A program made the translations under genes and the position numbers. The notes beneath the pieces are model-generated. The model did not search any database, was not told the DNA's origin, and saw only the letters and a program-made list of their open reading frames with translations. Positions 47,601 to 57,864 of a stretch of 63,812 bases of DNA are shown here, one piece after another (position 1 is the first letter of the stretch; each line of letters opens with the position of its first letter). Source of the stretch: Chlamydomonas sphaeroides (taxonomy: Eukaryota > Chlorophyta > Chlorophyceae > Chlamydomonadales > Chlamydomonadaceae); the NCBI GenBank assembly GCA_001662425.1, contig BDDC01000359.1, forward strand, positions 5,920 to 69,731. The letters are read 5' to 3'.

Positions 47601-50600
47601 AAGGACGGCCAGCTCGATGGTGAGAGAGACGGGCGGGCGCTGCCCCGGCAGAGCTGGCGTGGGCTGTGGGGTCGTCGTTCCAAGTGTAGAGTCGCACCGG
47701 AAGCCCTGTGCGGCGCGCCGGACGATGGCTTGCGTCGGCTGCGCCTGAGGGAGGGCAGCGCGTGCCGGCGTGAGGATCGCCGAGCGGGGCGCCACGCACT
47801 GCCTGCGTGCCGCCGCCATGGCGCCGCATGCGACGAAGACGAGCGTGCAGCATGGGGTCGCATGGGGCAGCAGCATGTGCAGCTCGGGGTGCCCGCCGGC
47901 TGAGGATGTGTTGTCCGCGTGGCCCACCCGCCGCAGTGCCCAAGCTCCAGGAACGGCAGCGGCAGCGGCTGCGGTCGCTGGCAGCCGTGGATGAGATGAT
48001 CCGGGACGTGGGTGAGTGCCTCGCCGTGCGGCCCGAGACGGTGCGGCCCGCCTCCAGCGTGTGGTGACACGGCCACCGAGTGCGGCTGGGGGCGGTCGCC
48101 GCGCCGAGGCAGCGGCAGCGGCAGGGCGAGGGGTGCACGGGCTCAGCCCCGCGCCCCGCAGCGCAACACGACGCCCGCTGCTGCTGCCCGCGGTCTGCCT
48201 GCCGCTGCAGTGCAAGAGCTGGCGGAGCTGGGCCTGCTGGAGTCGACCTACATCGTCTACTCCTCCGACAACGGGTGCGACGCCGCGACCCGCGCAGCTG
48301 GCCGTCACCGCCCCCGCGCTGGCAGTGCGCGCGCCGGGCAGCCCGCCTCACCGCACCGGCTCTGGCGCGCTGCAGCCAAGCGCGCCCCCCGCCGGCCGAG
48401 CACGCAGCGCTGCGCCGATTGGCCGGGGCCGCATGTTCTCCCACGCCCCACCCACCTCCGGCTTGCGCAGCGCGGCACCTCGGCGGTGCTGTCTTGACGT
48501 GACTCCCTCGCCGCCCCTGCGCGTGCCCTCGTCGCCCCGCAGCTTCCACATGGGCCAGCACAACGCCGGCCCCGGCAAGGTGTTCCCGTACGAGGAGGAC
48601 GTGCGCGTGCCCTTCTTCATCCGGGGCCCCGGCATCCCCCGCGGCCAGGTCAGCGACTACCAGACCACCATGGTTGACGTGCCGGCAACCATCATGACGC
48701 TGGCGGGTGGGTTGTGCAGGCCGCAGCGATCTCATTTTGATAGGGTATCCCATTGGTTTGTGAGTTCAATACACAGGAGGCATAGGATGTGCATAGGCCG
48801 GCGCCTCTGTGCCAGCTGCCGTTATGACGCTGGCGGGTGGGTGCAGCGGCGGGTGAGTGTGGGGCAGCGAGGCGGTGATAGCGTCCGGCAGCAGCAGCAG
48901 CAGCAGCAGCAAGCAGCTGTTGGCGTGGAGTCTTTAAGGGGCCCGGGTGTGCTCGGCAGGGCCTCCAGGCGCAGCCCACACCGCAGTGGCGCTAGCACAG
49001 CGCGACTTTGGTGGGCTGGGTCACGCACATGGCCCTGCCATAGCGTGGCAGCTATATCTGGCACGCTACCGAGCGACGTGGCTCCCTTGCATGCGCCCCC
49101 CCTCCCGCGGCCCTACGCAGGACTGACGGTGCCACCCGACTGGGACGGCTACCCCATCCCCTTCCACCGCCTGCTGCCCGGCTACACACCGCAGCTTGGC
49201 GCCGCGACCTTTGACCAGGTCGTCCGCAAGGCGGCGCCCGACGCAGTCTACCTGCGAGAAGCGTGAGCACGGTGGCTGCGTGTTGTGGCCTTGGGCGTGA
49301 GATATGCGTTCCGGCGGCCCCTTGGCGCGGCTGCCGCTGTCACCCCAGGGTGTGTGCAGAGGGGCCCTGACCCTGCGTGCCTGGCGTGCGCGCTGCCGCC
49401 CACAGGATGCCGATCGAGATGTGGATCACCAAGGCAGGCGCCTCGTACAACGGAGTCAACTACCGCAGCGTACGGATATGCACGTCGTACCTGGCCTTTG
49501 GCGGCGCGCAGCTGTACCGCACCACCATGGCTGGCGGGGGCCGCGACGGCCGCCCCGGGTCGCACATTGGCATGGGCGCGCTGCTGTTTGGCTCGGCCAG
49601 CCGCGCGGCGGCGGGCGACACGCTGGGGACAGACCTCAGCGCGTCATCGGCGTCAGGGTTGCCAGTGGGCACCTGCTACAAGGTGAGGGCGGCGGCTGGA
49701 GAGAGTCTGGTGTTTACAGCGTGGGGCCTGGGGACACAGCGAGCTGCGCGTGTGGGCGAGCGCGCGCTGCAGCCGGACGGCTGTGGGTCGTGGCGGGGGG
49801 GGGGGGGGGGGGGGGGGGGGGGGNNNNNNNNNNNNNNNNNNNNNNNNNNNNNNNNNNNNNNNNNNNNNNNNNNNNNNNNNNNNNNNNNNNNNNNNNNNNN
49901 NNNNNNNNNNNNNNNNNNNNNNNNNNNNNNNNNNNNNNNNNNNNNNNNNNNNNNNNNNNNNNNNNNNNNNNNNNNNNNNNNNNNNNNNNNNNNNNNNNNN
50001 NNNNNNNNNNNNNNNNNNNNNNNNNNNNNNNNNNNNNNNNNNNNNNNNNNNNNNNNNNNNNNNNNNNNNNNNNNNNNNNNNNNNNNNNNNNNNNNNNNNN
50101 NNNNNNNNNNNNNNNNNNNNNNNNNNNNNNNNNNNNNNNNNNNNNNNNNNNNNNNNNNNNNNNNNNNNNNNNNNNNNNNNNNNNNNNNNNNNNTACGTGA
50201 GCTGGTGCTTTGGACCCAAGGAGCTGTACGACCTGGGCCTGGATCCGTACGAGGTCACCAACCGGTGAGAGATCCGGAACTACACCGGCGGCCGAGTTGT
50301 AGTTCCAGTGCTGGTGCCGGCGCCCGTGCTAGCGCGCAGCACCTGCAAACGCAAGGCTCTGCCGCCTTCACGCCTCCGCTGACGCCATGCTCCCCTGCCC
50401 TTTGCATCGCCATCGCCGCCGCCGCCGCCGCCGCCGTCAACAGCATCTCGGACCCCCGCGCCACGCGGCTGGTGCGGCGGCTGGACGCGCTCATGGCAGT
50501 CCTGGCGTACTGCCGAGGCAACAAGGTGAGGGCGCGCGGCTGGGTCGATGCCTGGTTTTTTCACAGCCGACACACCGGCTAATCAACGCGTGCTGCCCAT

Positions 50601-50903
50601 TCGGTCACCGTCGACCCAGCATGGGGCCAACCCATCATCGTATTCTATCCATATCCATACCCATACCCCGTGCCCAAACCCTGTGCCCAAACCCCATACC
50701 CAAATCCATTGCCCAAACCCAATCTGCAGTGCCGTGAGGCGTACGCTACGGTGGTTGGCGAGCAGGGCGTGCTGGACCTGGGGGCGCTCATGGACCCCAA
50801 GTACGACGAGCTGGTGGAGATGCTGCCCGTGTTCCGGTTCGCGGGCTGCCGCAACACGCTGCTCATGGACGACCTCACCTGGTACGTTGGCAGCTGGCGG
50901 TAG
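44681..50903 (+). CDS. Secreted arylsulfatase (formylglycine sulfatase), interrupted by an assembly gap
   Basis: Exons: 44681-44801, 44923-45062, 45431-45555, 45781-45839, 46061-46152, 46525-46594, 46836-46877, 47046-47136, 47390-47619, 47937-48011, 48211-48274, 48543-48706, 49121-49262, 49406-49682, [gap 49824-50193], 50194-50264, 50444-50525, 50730-50903 (stop TAG). Phases agree at every junction outside the gap; at least 672 residues are visible. Residues 1-30 are a signal peptide (A-L-L-L-A-L-A-W-L-C-Y-A-Q-A). Exon 2 holds P-N-F-L-V-I-L-T-D-D-Q, the metal-binding Asp pair. Exon 3 holds C123-C-P-S-R127, the CxPSR site whose first Cys becomes formylglycine. Later hallmarks are V-Y-S-S-D-N-G-F-H-M-G-Q-H and E-L-Y-D-L-G-L-D-P-Y-E-V-T-N. 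It resembles the extracellular arylsulfatases that volvocine algae secrete under sulphur starvation. At least one exon may be missing in the gap. Confidence 0.92.
46195..46265. repeat. Minisatellite in sulfatase intron 5
   Basis: Repeats of a gctgcggctgggct / gctgcggctaggg unit, five to six copies, downstream of the exon at 46061-46152. Confidence 0.65.
48692..48848. repeat. Duplicated exon end and donor flanking a 100-bp insert
   Basis: The end of sulfatase exon 12 with its donor (atgacgctggcgg|gtgggt) occurs at about 48694-48712 and again at about 48824-48842. About 110 bp of less GC-rich sequence lies between the copies. The layout resembles an insertion that duplicated its target at the splice donor. 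Confidence 0.55.
49795..50193. other. G homopolymer then assembly gap
   Basis: Twenty-nine G bases (49795-49823) run directly into 370 N (49824-50193). The gap falls in the arylsulfatase gene after exon 14. Sequencing probably failed at the G run, so the true gap length is uncertain. Confidence 0.95.
50640..50726. repeat. cccaaaccc-type short repeat in sulfatase intron 16
   Basis: Degenerate copies of ccatacccatacccc and gtgcccaaaccc directly before the acceptor of the last sulfatase exon. Confidence 0.6.
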
Positions 50904-52190
50904 CTGAGGCGGAGGCAGGGCCTTGGCGCCAGCAGCGGGCGGTGTCTGAGGCCGCCGGCAGCCGAGGGGCCTACCGCCCACTTGTGGTGCCGTCGGTGAC
51001 GGCGGCCATTCGGTGTTGGAGAGGGCGTTTTGGAGCGCCCGGCGGGGCTGTCTTTCTTTTGGTGGCGGGCCTGCCCCGCACCCTGGTGGGCCTTGCTCGC
51101 CCGTACGCGTGCGATTGGTCGCGCGTGCGGGAAGCTTGAGCGCGGCGATGGATCCGGCCGCGCGCGGAGAACAGACTACGCATGTCATTATGAGCCCCCG
51201 GCGGGACCCGGGGCGCGGGCTAGGGCCAGGGCCAAGGCCTCCTGCGCCCGCGTCTCGGCTGCGAGGCCGACGAGGCCGGCTGGATAGAGTGGCGTGCGCA
51301 TGACTCAGGGGCCTCCGCTCGTCTTGCTTGCTACATCGCCTTCTTTCTCTCTCGCGTTGACACCTCTTATCGATTGCGGCTCTGGCCTGTGTCCCTGCCG
51401 CGGCGACGGCGGCGGGGCGCTGGGTCGGCCGCGCATCTGGGCTCTCACTCACTGAGCGAATTCATGCACTGGCAATTAGCCGGCGCCGCGGCCTGTTCGC
51501 TGGGTCCTGCGGCGCCCGGAAGCACTGATGCGCGCGGCGGGCGGGTGTGCAATGTGTGGCACAGTATCTCGAACAGCGTGCACTGGTCTTGTGTGTGTGC
51601 GGGCGTTGTTCCGGTTGGTTGGTAGCCAGGCGTGTCAGGATAGGGCGGGGTGTGGCGCGGCTAGGTAGCTACGAAGGTGTGCGTGAGGCAGGGGCGGAGG
51701 GTGCAGGCTCGGCAGGAGCTGCCGGGTAGTGCTGGCGGGCGCAGGAACGCTTCGAGACGAGCGTAAGGTAGGGCGTTGCAGTTGAGGCCGAGGATGCCGG
51801 ACGTGCCGGACGAGGCAGCAGCAGGAGGGCGACGTGGCGTGCAGCTAGCTCTGTGGGGTGAGCGCAGCGCAGGCATGTGTTGCTGGCAGTTGGTGCATGG
51901 GCGTATCAGCGCAGGACAGACAGGATGTCCTCGGGATGCCTGACGCATAGAACGCAATCACAAGAGGAAGGGTACGCAGGAACCGGGGACCCCGAGATCC
52001 TCCGGCATTCATGAGGGAGTCCAGACAGGCTGTCGGAGGTTGCAACGTCACATGGCGTGAGGTGTTGGCCTCGGGAGGGCGCAAGCATCCATGCATCGCC
52101 TCTCACAAACCTGCCCCAGCTGCGCATAGGTGCATGGCTCTCCCCATAAAGAGGCCACCCAGACCAGTCCACACGGTCGGTCAAATGCGG
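50904..52190. other. Intergenic
   Basis: Downstream of the sulfatase and before the Fanzor-exon copy. I see no coding exon, no poly(A) TGTAA and no clear repeat. Confidence 0.4.
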
Positions 52191-52473
52191 TCATAGCTGG
52201 TGACTATTTGAGGGTTCTCGGGCACACCGACAAGTGCCCTCTCTCCACGGGCCGGACATATCCGCCCGAGCTGCCTGAACCGGCTGGACCTTAGATCTCA
52301 GCGCACGCCGCCGATGCTGCCGCTGTCGCTGTGTCGCAGCTCGCTTGCGGCCACCCCCTCCGCCTCCGCCGCCCGGCCCATTGTCGCCGCCAGGGCGGAA
52401 GCAGGCCGGGCGCCCAGCCCCGAGCAGCTGGAGGCACAGCAGCAGCATGTTCAAAGCGGCGTCGAGGTCACGG
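52191..52473 (-). pseudogene. Second copy of the Fanzor-like last exon
   Basis: Reading leftwards from 52473 it begins, after an acceptor-like gagcag, with G-R-D-L-D-A-A-L-N-M-L-L-L-C-L-Q-L-L-G-A. This is nearly the same as the last exon at 1190-1371, and R-P-A-C-F-R-P-G-G matches further on. The RuvC-III Asp is kept, but the motif Asn is Asp here (RDLDAALN). The tail runs longer, to a stop at 52191. No zinc-ribbon exon precedes it; the sequence upstream on this strand is sulfatase-derived (52474-52976). This is a dispersed remnant of the same element family. Confidence 0.65.
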
Positions 52474-52976
52474 CCTGCTCACTCCCTGTCCCACCGTCCG
52501 CACGCCGCCCCAGTCTTTCATTCGTGTTGTGGGCTTGCGGCCCCAGCAGCCACCGCTGTCGTTTTGCTGCGGCGCCGCTGCCAGCCTCCTCAACCGCACC
52601 CGTCAGCGGCGGCCTCTGAAACACCGCCATCCTTGTAGACTAGCATACATGATGGAACCGATTATCTGTCAGGATGACGAGGAAGTTGGGCCGCCCATGG
52701 GTTGTGCGCTTCACACTCCGGCCCGCGACTCCGCGAGGGTTTCCAATTACAACCAGAAGGATGCCAGGAGAGGAACAGAGACCACCTTGCAACAACCGCT
52801 CTGGCACTCCGGCCCGCGAGGGTTGGGGCGGGGTGGGGGGTTCTTGGCACGCGTTGGCGTCCTGCCCTGGCGTCCAGTGGCTGCGGGGCCGCCGCGATGC
52901 GAAGTATCGAGGACCCAAAGATGCAATTAACGGCTGGATGTTGCGCCCGCAGCCGAGCGGCACAAGGAAGCTGCGC
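52474..52976 (-). pseudogene. Inverted partial duplicate of the arylsulfatase (intron 1 - exon 2 - intron 2)
   Basis: On the minus strand this repeats about 44827-45240 of the sulfatase, including exon 2 (N-P-R-G-V-A-G-R-S-V-K-R-T-T-H-G-R-P-N-F). It cannot work. The copy has lost about 18 bp across the exon 2 donor, so L-T-D-D-Q becomes L-T-D-N-R-F, removing an Asp of the metal site. It also carries an extra segment of about 75 bp bordered by repeated ccctcgcgg...gggccggagtg. There is no signal-peptide exon and no CxPSR exon. Homology to the parent stops just where Fanzor homology begins (52473) and just before the foldback element (52990). Confidence 0.8.
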
Positions 52977-52989
52977 GGGCGGGGGGTGG

Positions 52990-54022
52990 TTGGAGGGGGT
53001 GGGCTGCGGGGTAGCGGGTAGTGTGAGAGCGGCGGTGTACAGCAGAGGGGAGGGCGGCCAGTGGCAGGGAGGATGAGGTGGGATGTTGGCGTGTGGCTTG
53101 TGCCGGCGGGTGAGGAGGGTTAGGATGCAGGCGGCGGCGCTGGCGTGTGGTTTATGCCGGGCGTGTTGGGAAGTCGGTGCCGAAGGCAGCGGCTCGTGAC
53201 GGTGCACGCAATTTTCGTTCTAGTTTATCATAATTTTGGATCGGCAGCGGAAGCAGCTGGGCTCGGGGCTGCTCGCGCGCAGCGGGTGCTGCTGGGGAGG
53301 CCGGGGTCAGGCGCTGGAGGGCAGGTCTTGTGCTTCTCTGCTGGCATTGTGTGAGAAGGGCGGTCATAGCGTCCTCGATAAAAGCAAAGCGCAAGCCAAA
53401 TCCAAATCGAGAAGTGCACCGTTGCGACAGTGCGCCGCAGGGGAGAGTCTCCCCTGGTGCACCGTGTTCTTTGGAATGTCCTGAGTTTTGGTTCTGACCT
53501 TCTGCCGGCCAACTGCCCGCAAGTTAGACTGAAACGTACTTGTGCTACTTGGTGCCGAGTCGAACGGCTCGTGCCCCTGCAGGGGCGAGCCAACATCGCC
53601 TGTCGTGATCGACCCTCACAGACCACGCCGTTTGTTCATGGTGTCTCGCGCGTCCCGTCACGTATCGCACATCCTGCTGCAGCTCACAGTCACCGCCCAG
53701 CCGCCTGCCCTCCAGCGCCTGACCCCGGCCTCCCCAGCAGCACCCGCTGCGCGCGAGCAGCCCTGAGCCCAGCTGCTTCCGCTGCCAATCCAAAATTGCG
53801 TGCACCGTCACGAGCCGCTGCCTTCGGCACCGACTACGGCACCCAACACGCCCGGCATAAGCCACACGCCAGCGCCGCCGCCTGCATCCTAACCCTCCTC
53901 ACCCGCCGGCACAAGCCACACGCCAACATCCCACCTCATCCTCCCTGCCACTGGCCGCCCTCCCCTTCTCTGTACACCGCCGCTCCCACGCTACCCGCTA
54001 CACCGCAGCCCGCCCCCTCCGC
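52990..54022. mobile_element. Foldback / MITE-like element with about 330-bp inverted arms
   Basis: The left arm, about 52990-53325, is the reverse complement of the right arm, about 53704-54022, with high identity. Shared blocks include ggcggccagtggcagggagg, gaggagggttaggatgcagg and gaagcagctgggctc. The 378-bp centre (53326-53703) has no ORF of note. It contains short hairpins, e.g. ggggagagtctcccc near 53440 and cccctgcagggg near 53575. The arms differ by small indels, so they are not recent identical copies. No transposase is encoded and no target-site duplication could be fixed by eye. A non-autonomous DNA transposon is the simplest reading; an inverted segmental duplication is the alternative. 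Confidence 0.7.
53216..53237. repeat. 22-bp insertion in the left arm of the foldback element
   Basis: The left arm has 22 extra bases relative to the right arm, AT-rich, bordered by two copies of aatttt (53210-53215 and 53232-53237). Confidence 0.6.
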
Positions 54023-54067
54023 CCTGCAGGCTGCCGCCCACATCATCTCACCCCACACGCTGCCCGC

Positions 54068-57000
54068 TCACTCCTGCGGCCCCACCCCGTCCATGAGCCG
54101 CGTCCGGATGTCGCTCAGCAGCGGCAGGTCCTCCACCAGCTTGCGCCACGGCGGGCTGCCCATGCCGCTGGAGCGCACCGTGCCGTCCAGCTGCACCTGA
54201 ATGTAGCAGTTGGGCTGCGCCGCGTCCTTGCCCACAACCTCCTTCTGCTCCAGCACCCACGCCTGCGAGCACAGCCGAGGGCGACACACGCTAAACACAC
54301 ATGTTCTGTTCTAATCCACACTGGAGCACGCATGCGGCTCTGCGCTTGCCGAAGGCAAAGGCCGGCCATAAGCCCGCGTTCGCAGCAAACCCCGGTTGGG
54401 TTTCTGTGGCCAACACAATGGCAGTTGTCGCACCACGTTTCGGGGACAGCACCCGTGCTCACCTTCCACTCCGCCAGGTCGTACGGCTCCAGGCGCCACT
54501 TCTTGTCGGCGTCCACCAGGCCGCCCATCACCTTGACGCGGCTGACCTTGGGCTCCTGCTCGGCAGACTTCTTGGGGCTGCCCGCGTCGTCGCCAAAGCC
54601 CTTGCCCCTGCGCGCAGCGGGGTTGCCATGACAGCAGAGGCGTGAGGAGCGAAGGGCCAGGTGCATGGGGGGCGGATGGGCGATGGGAGGTCGGGGCAGG
54701 GAAGTGCCCCCGGCAGCGCCGCATCACAGCTGACGGAGCAGGGGAGCGCGAGCTGCATGGCCGGACCCTGGGCGCCAAGGGCCAGGGGTCGCAGGCTGAG
54801 CTCGCGGCACCCCTCCCGCCCGCCCTCCAGCTGCTCGCAGCCCCCGTGGCGCTCACTCCTTGGCAAACTCTTTCCGCAGCGCGCGCAGCTTCTCCTCCGG
54901 CTCCAGATCCGCAGTCCGGTCCGTGCCCTCGAAGATAACGGGCACGACTGCGGGCAGGAGGGGCAGCGCCAAAGCGCAGGGCAGTTGGGGTGCCGGCGGG
55001 TACCTCACACGGACCTCACCAGAATTGAGCATGCCTCGACGAGCCCGCTGAGCAAGGCCATGGAGGCCCAACCAGCCCCGACACCAGCCCCGGCCTCCGC
55101 CCCGGCCTTGGGCCAGCCCCGGCCCCAGCCCTACGTCCAGCCCGGCGACGGCTTGGCCCCGCCCCCGCTCAGCCCCAGCCAACGCCCGTATGACCCCGCA
55201 CCGGGTCAGCAGCAACCCTAGTGCGCGCCCCGACCGCCGGCCGCCGGAGCTCACCGGACACGGCCCTGTCCCGCAGGTTGACGTAGTTCTGCTCGGCCTC
55301 CTTGACGGCCTTCTCCACGAAGCTGCGGCTGCCGGCGATGATGACCGGCCGCACCTGGCCGCGGAACTTGAGCAGCGGCAGCACGCGGCCGTTGCCCAGG
55401 TCGATCTGGGGGCAGCCCGGGCACACGAGTGGGACGGAGAGAGCCTCTGCAGTCGAGTCATGAGCCCTTTCGCGGCAGGATCGGCAGGGCCTGTGCTGAC
55501 AGCCTGGCTCGGCGGCCAGAGCCTGAGCCGGACAGGCCCGCAGCCCTGACCTCCGGCCTTGACTCCATTGTAACAGCTGCCGCCGCCTGCAGCCGCGCCG
55601 CGCGGCCTCTCGCGCTGCTCACATCGTCGCGGGACAACCGGCGCGCCGGCCCTTGCCCGCAGCTCGCGCAGCTTGCACTACCACAGGACAGCACGCACTC
55701 CGCGGCCTTGTTCGCCCCACACGGCCCTCGCCCCTGCGGCGGCCGCAGCTCCCGTCCCGCCGCCGCCCACCCACTTCGCGCGCCCTGCGCCCCACACCTG
55801 TAGGCGGCCCATGAGCTCCTCCCGGTTGGTGATCTTGACCGCCTGCTGCTTCTGGTCGATGTCGCGGTACAGCAGGTACGACAGCACAACCACCGCCGTC
55901 AGGTTGATGCCCAGGTTGGTGAGCGACTCGGTCAGGTCGGGCGCGTCGGGGCCACCTGCGGGCCGCGGGGCAGCGGTGGGCCAAGGGGCTAGGCGCTACG
56001 AGTCGCGGGGGCAGCAGCAGCCGGTGTGGCAGCCCCGAGGTGCCGCCAGCCGGAGCTGAGGTAGGTGCTGCCAACACGACACGAAGGGCCCCAGCGACGC
56101 AGGCAGCGCCCACGACGGACTCCCGCTGGGTGCGAGGTCGGGCGCTGAGGTACTTGATCGGGATCGCTAGCTGGCGCCTCCTACGGCGGCAAGGCCGGCA
56201 CATAGCCGGCAGGCTGCTGCCTGTACGCCAAGCCGGGCCCGCCGCGAGCCGCTGAAGTGCCGTATCGTGCGTTTGCTACGTTGCGGTACGGGCGTGCAGC
56301 CCGGGACAGAGCTCCGGGCAGGGCCCAAGGGCTCGGTGCCCGTACCCCCGCCGTGCCCCCGCCGACGATGTCCCTGGCGGGGCGGGGCCCAACTGGCATC
56401 GCCAGCCGCCGGCAGCACAGCCGCCGGGCCCTGCCGCACCCTGCAGTGACTGGATGAGGCGGGTGATAATGACCAGCAGACCCAGGCCCGCTCCCGCCAG
56501 AAGGCCGCCGAACAGGATGAGGCGGGGGAGACGGAAGGGAGCCTGGCGGCCAGGGGGCAGCGGCAAGGGGCCGATCGGTTGGTCGTCGGTGGTGTGCGAG
56601 CAGGCTGTGCTCCGCAGCGTCAATGGACCTGTCAGGCGACGCAGGTCCCCACGGCGGTCCCTATAGGACTGGCAGCCAGGCAGCTTTCAATTGTCGTCGG
56701 CTCCAGCGCCACGAGAGGCTAAGCGGGCGTGGCGACGAAGCACCCCAGGGCCTGCATTGGGTGCTGCTGCTGCGGCTGGAACCTCGCCTATGAGGGGAAG
56801 GGTTCGGGGGCTGGAGCCGTGGAGCGTCGGCGGCACAGCGCCCATGACGGGGCGCTGCGCCCGTGAAGGGGCGCTGACGCTGCCGCCGGGGCCGCGGCCG
56901 GGGGCCGGCCGAGCGCACCTTGGCCTCCGTGCGCAGGTTGGCCTTGGCTTCCCGCGTCAGCGCTCCCTTGATCTGCGGCAGCGCGTCCAGCCATTCGCGT

Positions 57001-57585
57001 CGCTCGCGGAGCGGCGCGAGGTCGTCATCCTACGAATCGGGGGGAGGGGAAAGGGATTAAGCATGGGGCACGGCACGTACCACCACGCCCACCCCAGCGG
57101 CCTCCCGCCATGCACGCCGGCCTCCACCGGGCCCTGTTGCGCTGCCTCCACCGGGCCATGTTGCGCTGTCCCCAGCGTACGTTGAGCGCCACGATGAGCT
57201 TGAGGCGATAGTCATTGACCGCCCGCACGATACTCTCAGCGGCCTCCTTGTAGCGCTTCTGCTTGGTCAGCGCACACCCCATGTTGTAGAGGGCCGCGCG
57301 GGCCTCGTCATCGTTAGGCTGCATATCCAGGCTCATGCGGTAAAGGCGGATGGCCTCGTCGGCGTCCTGCTGCTCCTTGAACACACGCGTGGCTGTCTCG
57401 ATGGCATCGCGTGCGCTGGTCGGCTGGTACAACGGCTTGCTAGGAGTCGACTTCGCCGCGTGTGCAATAAGCAGCCGCCGGGGGAGCGGCGGGGCCCTGG
57501 TCGCTGCGAGCACTGGTCGACAGGCTCGCAGCGTTCGCCCCACTTGCACGCCAGAGCGCGCATATGGGCATCCCAGAGGCGTCAT
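54068..57585 (-). CDS. LPA1: LOW PSII ACCUMULATION 1 (LPA1), chloroplastic, 452 aa
   Basis: Eight exons, 57585-57181, 57029-56919, 56542-56440, 55955-55798, 55405-55255, 54947-54857, 54607-54463 and 54262-54068 (stop TGA), total 1,359 nt in phase. That gives 452 residues, close to the plant protein. The N-terminus is a basic, Ala/Arg-rich transit peptide. Residues about 60-135 are TPR units (A-I-R-L-Y-R-M-S-L-D-M-Q-P-N-D). Then come N-D-D-D-L-A-P-L-R and two membrane spans, about 179-202 and 219-238. The C-terminal domain ends in Q-L-D-G-T-V-R-S-S-G-M-G, matching LPA1 order and motifs. LPA1 is a thylakoid protein that helps insert and assemble the D1 reaction-centre protein of photosystem II. 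The ATG at 57585 was chosen as the first in the open exon. The gene is divergent from the second GT47. Confidence 0.9.
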
Positions 57586-57864
57586 CCTCACAATTTATCC
57601 GAGCACTAGCGGCCTAGCGCGTGGGCGATCGCAGGGAGGAGGTTCAGTCGTCGCCGTGGCAAGCGCAAGACTCTCAGTTCGTGCGAGCTCACGGTATCTG
57701 CTTGAAATTTACGAACGACGTTGCGGTGCCTGTATGCCGGCAGAGACGTCAACCAGTGGGCTGGAAGAGTTGCTCGTCCCACCATGCAAAAGAAACTTGT
57801 TCTCACACGCAGAACTGTAATTTGCGCTGCTTCATATGATGAATATCGCTGCCTACTCGACCAC
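57586..57864. promoter_or_regulatory. Divergent promoter region, LPA1 / GT47
   Basis: A 279-bp gap between the start codons of LPA1 (-) and the second GT47 gene (+). It is less GC-rich at 57780-57860. An ATG at 57784 is in frame with the GT47 start and would extend it by 27 residues, so the left limit of that gene is not certain. Confidence 0.4.

Noticed and set aside
50640..50726. Telomere-like cccaaaccc repeats
   Set aside because: Degenerate and short, and inside a gene intron; the unit does not match the algal TTTTAGGG telomere.
52474..52976. A second functional sulfatase gene
   Set aside because: Only one exon is present, its metal-site end and donor are deleted, and the signal peptide and CxPSR exons are absent.
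53555..53600. tRNA-like stretch (gagtcgaacggctcg) in the foldback core
   Set aside because: No acceptor stem, anticodon arm or proper T-loop could be built; it is a short chance hairpin.
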